Positions 58,250 to 64,000 of a DNA stretch of 64,000 nt are shown piece after piece. Numbering within the stretch: the first letter of the stretch is position 1; each line of letters starts with the position of its first letter. The translations under genes were made by a program, and so were the position numbers. Under the pieces are notes generated by a model. It saw only the letters and a program-made list of their open reading frames with translations, made no database searches and had not been told where the DNA came from. This DNA is from Paragyromitra xinjiangensis (taxonomy: Eukaryota > Ascomycota > Pezizomycetes > Pezizales > Discinaceae), in contig JBCAMK010000011.1 of NCBI GenBank assembly GCA_038503065.1, positions 1,674,001-1,738,000 on the forward strand, given 5' to 3'.

Positions 58250-60139
58250 TCAATAAAGCTTCTTAGTAACCCTAATGAAAATATGTCCCTCCGTCTGTCT
58301 CCCCTCATTATCAAACAAACTCACAAACCTATACCCCTCCTGCAACCGATCCAGCCGAATACAAGCCCACGCCGCCAAATCATCCCTCCCAAACTCCTCA
58401 TCATGAATCTTAAATCTGCAAAAGATCAGTCATACTCCAACCCAACAGCAGTAGGGAGGAACACAAACCTAACAAACGCCAACCCCTCAATAACATTCTT
58501 AACACCCTTAAACACCATCTTCTCCGCACCCCACGAACACTCCACCCCTCTCTTAGCCTTCGTACGGGCCTTCGGCCCCGCAGTCTCATTGATATGAAGT
58601 TCAGCCTTCACATACGGTTTGAACCCCTTGGCGGTATCGCTCGCCTCCGGCATGGGGATAGCAGCGCCGGCAAGAACCTCGATTGTGAGGTCAAGGGTTT
58701 TCTTCACCGGTGGGGCATCACCGGGTCGGAAGCCGCGGGGCTTAAGTACGTAGCCGCCTTCACCGGCAAACATGCCTTCGTTGAGCATCATGCCCTCGTC
58801 GCATTTCTGCCAGTTGAGGGCAACGAGTTGGACGCCGCGACGCCAGAAGGTGGTTGGGTCAGCGTTGGAGGAGGAGAAGCGGAGGCCGAAGGGGTATACG
58901 CGCATGAGGTGCTGTTTGTTGTGGGTGAAGATTGCTTCGGCGTGTTGTTGGTGGAGGTTTGCGAAGACTTTTTCAGAGAAGGAGTAGACATGGTTGGGGA
59001 TTTTGGAGGTGGGGTGGGAGAATGGGGCGGGGGAGGTGGAGGGGAAGTGGTGAGAGGAACAGTAGATCCCGAGGGCAGCGAGAGTGCGTGTTACTTTAGT
59101 TTTCTTGGGCTTGGTCTTGTTGGCCCTTTTGGAGAGCTCTTCGAGCTCGCTGTCAGAGGATGAGGTATCGGCTGGGAGGGTGGGAGCTCGTGGGAGGTTG
59201 CGGGGAGTGGGGGCTGGAGGACCGGGAGGGGGGAGGTATTTCGACTGGTGATGTTAGTGAGATCAGTGATATGGAGGGAGGTTATACCTTAACGAGAATC
59301 TTCCTGCGTAACTGCTTAGGGCTCGGCAGTTCCATTACATCCTCAGGTTCGATTCCTTGAACTAACATATCACCCCACTCCTCCCTCATAATCTTTACGA
59401 TTTTCTCCTGCTGTACAGGACCAGCATGACACTCTAACGAGATTATAATCGGTCCTTCTCCAGCACCCCCTTCCCATCCCGTTCCATTAGCAGAGAAGCT
59501 ATGTTTTGCAACAGCTCTACACACTTTCCGGAACGAAATCTCTTTCGTAAGAGTATATCCATGGAACACCTCCGGCTCGCCGTCGTCACCATCCCATACA
59601 TCGATCTCGATACATCGGCACCCACGACGCAGCACCGACTTATACCCGTTCGTCGTGCTCGTGCCGTACAGCTGATGGCCAGTCAGGTATGTGTTATGCG
59701 AGGAACTAATGAAGTACTCGCACAACGGACGGGACCAGTCCTTAGTCGCTGGATCCGGTAGAGCAAGGGCGCTGTTAGTTGGTGCTGAGAAATACGACAC
59801 GAACTCATCGAAGGTGATGTTTGAATCTGAAGCTAGGAGCTTCTGTGCAGACTGTGGTTGCGAGGGATGGAAGACACGGGAGATCCAGCTGGTGATACCA
59901 GTAGATGTGGAGCCTGGGTCGTTGCCGGAGTTTGCATCGTTAATTTGGACGCGTTGGGTGTTGATTAGGAAGGACTTGAAGGCGCTGACAGAGAGTTTGT
60001 CGTGTTTGGCGTGGGCGTCGAAGATGCCACGGAGCTCTTTGAGGATTATAGGGGAGGTGATTTTGAGGGGAGTTGAGCTGGCACCGAGACTTGCTACGCC
60101 GCCGCCGGCACCGTGGGGGGAGGTTGTCAGTGTAGCCAT
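58250..60139 (-). CDS. PLC1: phosphoinositide-specific phospholipase C
   Basis: Hydrolyses phosphatidylinositol 4,5-bisphosphate to IP3 and diacylglycerol at the plasma membrane in calcium signalling. Three exons: 60139-59288, 59244-58469 and 58415-58250, giving 597 residues. Intron 1 (59245-59287) is only 43 nt but has GTATAA, CTAAC and CCAG. Intron 2 (58416-58468) is 53 nt; splicing gives LAFVR-FKIHDEEFGRDDLAAW. Residues 30-115 are an EF-hand-like region. The X domain holds His148-Asn149 (SSSHNTYLTGHQ), Glu178 and Asp180 (CIEIDVWDG), His193 (VFHGYTLTKEI) and Glu236 (IIISLECH), so the catalytic set is complete. The Y domain follows (YSFSEKVF, RVYPFGLRFSSSNADP). The C2 domain ends the protein (DLTIEVLAG to HIFIRVTKKLY). 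No PH domain is seen. A delta-type fungal PLC is the clear assignment. Confidence 0.94.
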
Positions 60140-61543
60140 TGAAGATTATGTTGTGGTGAAGAGGGGATGTAGCGAGAGCGGGGTATCTGTGGGGTTTTTG
60201 TAGCTTCGTTCTCGAGAGTGGTTCTATCGTCTGCACGATGTCTCGTCAGTCGTGATAATTATCTCACCATAGAAACCGAGATCTTGCAAGAGATTTATAG
60301 AATGAGAGTAAAACACCTACCTATCGATAGATGAAGCTTCCCCACGAGGGATTAAAGAAACATGTTTTTTTTCTCCCATCATTCTCGTCCCTTTGCCCCT
60401 TTCTCCCAATTTCAGTAATAGATTTATTTTTATTTTCCTGGCAAACGCGCGGCGGATTCTGCAGCCATTGTTACTCGAAGGGGATTCCGTTCCCCCCGCC
60501 AATGCGTTTTGGCGAAGGCTAGATCTTCAGCTGAGATTGTCGCTGCCGCTGTGACAGGATCGGGGAAAGCGGGGTGCTTTCGTCATAGGCTGAGACACAG
60601 ACTGCAGTGTAGCCATAGGTAAGGAAAGAAGATACGGTCTCAGATACGGTGGATTCCTATCTGATTGAGATTCAGCTTGGGAGATATCGTGATGGATTGC
60701 TTTTCTTTTCTACGGAACCTGGGGAAGCGGGGGAGGTGTTGCGGCTCTGCGACCGACGTCATCACGCATCACTCTGTTTTTCGGGAACGGTCTACTAGAG
60801 ATGTTTGCAGCAATACAGATGGCGATGATGGTGATGATTTTGATGAAGCTTTTCTCTAGGACTGAGACGAGGCGTTTGGGGCTGGTTTGCTGTCGCGGCC
60901 GAAACATGCGGGCTACTCGTTTAGTAAGTGTTAGACGGATATCTCGGTTTCCCGGGTATCTCGGTTTCTACGATTCGTCTGTGCCACTGGCGACGGGGCT
61001 GAGGATGTGGGGGAAGTGGGAAGTGGGAAATGGAATAGGGGGTCTGTGGATGATGATGCTGGATACCTACTATGGGTGAGTGGAGGATAGCGGGCATCAT
61101 CGAACATCACTCGGGTTTCAAAGAGTTTCGGACTATTCTATAACGATATTCTATGTTGAATATGAGAGATTAATGGACATTCAAGACTATGCAGATACCG
61201 GGGAGATTGAGGGTGTCGCCTAAGGGATCTCGGTGGTTTTGGTAACTACGGGTATTGTATTATCAACACGAATCAACACCTCGCTAGATTCTTAATTTAC
61301 CATGAGCAGACTTGTTAACCTTGGAACGGCTTACTACGGTAGTAGCAGTACCGAAATAACGGAACCCAGCGGTAACGGATGGCGCTCTGGGTTCATGAAC
61401 CATTATAGGAAAGATCACTAAATATCACTCGCTGTTGGTAAAGACCGACACTAACGTGGTACGGCACCCTCTTTGGATAAGGATCACCATGGATTATGCA
61501 GAGAACCCGGGAAACTGCCTTGGCAAATCTGTTGGAGATACTA
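60140..61543. other. intergenic region, no gene recognised
   Basis: This is the upstream region of the phospholipase C gene, then featureless sequence up to the MITE. Frames around 60665-61079 overlap on both strands and show no domain. Nothing else was recognised. Confidence 0.55.
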
Positions 61544-61802
61544 CAGTCACTCCCGGCCACTCGACGAAACTGGCCATTTGACGAACAGAGGTTGTCGCTT
61601 AGGAAACTTTTACAACTCTCTCGAATTTTTGCAAAAATTCTAACTACATGATGGCCCAAAATATTGTACAAATGAGATTTATTGCTAACTAGGCCCAGGC
61701 CCCGCTGTTTCCTGACTTGAAGCCTGGGGGCTCATGGTTTTTCGCTTTTTCGCAGCGAGTTTCGTCAAATGCCCAGTTTCGTCGAGTGGCCGGGAGTGAC
61801 TG
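61544..61802. mobile_element. MITE, 259 bp, 42-bp TIRs, TA target duplication
   Basis: The terminal inverted repeats begin CAGTCACTCCCGGCCACTCG and match at 41 of 42 positions (one C/G difference before CATTTGACGAA). TA flanks both ends (61542-61543 and 61803-61804). The interior has no coding capacity and holds a smaller inverted pair around AGGCCC / GCCTGG. The TA duplication and CAGT start fit a Tc1/mariner (Fot1/pogo-type) MITE. The near-identical TIRs suggest relatively recent insertion. It lies between the phospholipase C and epoxide hydrolase genes. Confidence 0.93.
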
Positions 61803-62529
61803 TACTACCGTGACGTAGTATCGGCTTCCTAATACTGGTTTCCTATGTGCCTCTACTGTCTCAGCTGTTTCATAGGCTCATGTTTATTTGGCGGGTATTC
61901 AGGCTATGCAGAACTGCTCTGGGAGGCCGGCCAGTCATTTGGTGGAGCTCTTTCTATTGGTCAAACACTTGTATATATACAGAGGCTTTCGCCTCTAGCA
62001 TAGCAAGTAACTCCGCAATCTATTACACACTCGAGATTATTCCTTCATTAGGTGTTGTAATATTGGGAGCACGTAGGGAGGAATAGAAGGCTTGATTACT
62101 TGCTTGTTAGGTGGGCATACGGCCCCTATCTAAATAGCTCTCTCGGGTGCCCGTGTGCCCGAGTGCCCGAGTGCTCGGGTGCCTGTCTCTCAATCATTTC
62201 CGATCCCGAAGGCCAAGCCCCGTATTAGGAAGCATCTCCAACATTAGGTTGCACATTCACATCGAGTGATCCATCATGATTCCCATAAGCAAAAGCGAAG
62301 AACACGGTTCAGGGTGCAGATAAACCGGGAAGGACTAAATGAAGTAATGATACACCAAAATGTTCCATACCCGACTCTCGGCTTAAGAGGAACCGCAGTG
62401 TCCTAAATAGTCCTCAAGCTAATTTCCTCACTTTCATAGCTACAAAATCAACTGCCCCACAATCAATCCCAACTGCAGAACGGCAGCAGAACGAGCACTC
62501 CCCCATTGCTCCTACCTCTAACAACCCAC
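61803..62529. other. intergenic region with diverged repeat
   Basis: This is the 3' flank of the epoxide hydrolase gene. From about 62050 to 62250 it holds the partner of the repeat at 44281-44460, here expanded by short GTGCCCGAGTGC-type tandem words (about 62145-62190). No gene is recognised. Confidence 0.6.
62050..62250 (+). repeat. diverged dispersed repeat, copy A'
   Basis: The partner is 44281-44460, same orientation. Shared blocks are listed under that copy. This copy carries a local expansion of the GTGCCCGAGTGC word, absent from the other. Confidence 0.65.
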
Positions 62530-64000
62530 TTAAGCCTCGCTCTTCCCCCGCTTCTCAAAAGCCTCCACAAACGCCTTAATATCCTCCGCCAAAACCTCCG
62601 GACTCTCCATAGCAGCGAAATGCCCACCCTACAAAAATTAGCACTACCCTACTAAAACTCAAACCTCATACATACCTTCTCATGTCTCTTCGACCAAATC
62701 AACAACTCCCCAGCCTCCGCCTCTACCCACTTCAACGGCACCGGTACCAGCTCCTTCGGAAACAACGAGTACCCCAACGGCTTCTTAAACCCAATAAAAT
62801 ACACCCTCTCCTTTGGGGCAAAAAGCTAAAAAAAATCAGCAAGCCCTATCACACCAAAGTGATACATACCTCACGGTACGGGTATATAGCCCGTGGAAAA
62901 GTCTCCGTGAGCCACCACAGCGTGACCAGCTGTAGGATCTTCTCAATAGGTGGTTTCTCGTCGCTCCATTCGAGGAGTTTCTCACCGATCCTGGAAATTT
63001 TAGTTTGGACGGTAGAGGGAAGTAGAGGGAGGGTAGGCTTACCATGCGAGGAGGGCGAGAGGGCTGCTGGAGATGACGTGGCCGATGGTGCTGGGTCTGG
63101 TTGCGTGCGTTAGCCCGTATGCGCTGCCGCGGGTGCGGAAATCTTTGGCGCGGTCGAGGCCGATTAGGTCAGTTGCGTCGAGGTTGTCGGTAGGGCCCTC
63201 GGTAGAGCTGAGGAATATGTTTACTGGGGGGGAGGGGTTAGTTTTGTTCGTGGAGGGTGGGGGTGGGCTTACCGTGGGCTCCTATTGTGGTTTGGTTAGT
63301 GGTGGGTTGGTTTCTTGTCTGGGGGGTTGGGATTTGCTTACCTTTGCAGTCTGGGTAATGGTTTTGCATCAATCGCGCTAGGATGCCACCGACGTCGCCG
63401 CCCTGAGCTATGTATCCTCCGTTGGACTCGCCGAAGCCGAGACCGATCATTAGCTGGTTCATCAGGTATGCAGCATCCGATTTCGTAAAGTCCTTATCAA
63501 GCGGTGGCTGTGAGGAGAATGCATATCCCGGAAGACTCGGGACGATTACATGGAAAGCAGGGGAAGTCGAAGCAGCCAGAATAGGGATTATGTCAAAGAA
63601 TTCAACGAATGATCCTGTACACGATAATCAGCTAGTAACCCGAGCTGAAGTTTATACTAGTTGTCAAATGTCCGTACCTGGCCACCCATGCATAAGGATG
63701 AGCGGAACAGCATCTGGGTTCTCGGAGAAGACACCGATGAAGTGGATGGTGTATTCGTTCCCGTCGCTGTTTTTAACTGGGGCTGTATATTGTGGGAATT
63801 TGTTTATTTCTTCTTCATGTTTTCGCCTAGTACCCATCAGCGACTTCTATCTAGAGTTGCAATTGAACAGTAGAACTCAACACACCATTCGAAGCTACTC
63901 TCCCAATACGCCTTCGTCTCCTTCATCCATTTATTCGTGACCCCAAACCGCTCATCCGAGCCCTCCCAAGTAGGCGGCGGAAGCTTACTCAAACGTAACA
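62530..64000 (-). CDS. microsomal-type epoxide hydrolase, 5' end cut by window edge
   Basis: Opens epoxides to diols. It is an alpha/beta hydrolase with an EHN-type N-terminal region. Visible exons on the minus strand: 64000-63886, 63826-63678, 63614-63342, 63281-63273 (9 nt), 63223-63043, 62990-62870, 62825-62676 and 62628-62530, about 365 residues. All phases agree; introns are 44-63 nt. The N-terminal part reads LSKLPPPTWEGSDERFGVT. The oxyanion motif is HGWPGSFVEF. The nucleophile Asp is in QGGDVGG. A Tyr lies in GSAYGLTHATRPSTIG. The acidic residue is probably Glu in FPKELVPVP. The catalytic His is in GGHFAAMESPEVL. All catalytic positions are therefore present. The protein ends AFEKRGKSEA. 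Whether it acts on xenobiotics or an endogenous epoxide cannot be told. The missing start lies right of the window. Confidence 0.93.

Overview
This window looks like nuclear DNA of a filamentous ascomycete (Pezizomycotina). The evidence is spliced genes with short introns of 43 to 96 nt ending in fungal-type branch points (CTAAC, CTGAC), fungal C2H2 regulators rich in Ser/Pro/Asn, and intron-bearing tRNA genes. I cannot fix the class or genus. Gene density is low: about eight protein genes in 64 kb, with long stretches that hold no recognisable gene.

Layout from left to right. A C2H2 zinc-finger gene (1-2720, minus, cut by the left edge) and a very large C2H2 gene (5599-10002, minus) come first. 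A gene-free stretch follows, holding an intron-containing tRNA-Glu(CTC) at 13472-13553 and a terminal-inverted-repeat (TIR) element at 19191-19765. The eight-exon spindle-checkpoint gene MAD1 lies at 20035-22835. Next is an 18.5 kb desert in which I found one reconstructed two-exon gene for an 82-residue zinc-ribbon-like protein (35160-35477). After it come a coiled-coil gene (41409-43947), a second TIR element of the same style (44847-45719), a small hairpin-like MITE (47180-47336), a third C2H2 gene (49104-51336, minus), an odd tRNA-like gene (55990-56083), and a second tRNA-Glu(CTC) (57949-58030). The right end has a phosphoinositide phospholipase C (58250-60139, minus), a second MITE (61544-61802), and a microsomal-type epoxide hydrolase (62530 to beyond the right edge, minus).

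The protein genes look like ordinary housekeeping and regulatory genes: three transcription factors, mitosis, lipid signalling and an epoxide or xenobiotic hydrolase. I see no biosynthetic cluster or operon-like unit. All three C2H2 proteins share one three-finger module with the same spacing style, although they are 6 to 50 kb apart.

The most unusual material is non-coding. The two TIR elements share the end sequence CTCTACA, are full of short GATGC/TGATTC-type subterminal repeats, and each carry in the middle a tRNA-like block with an RNA polymerase III A box, B box and T-run. Two further small MITEs with TA target duplications and two pairs of diverged dispersed repeats suggest long-term decay of small transposons between the genes. 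Exon structures were worked out by eye from splice signals and frame continuity; coordinates are exact only as far as those splice choices are right.
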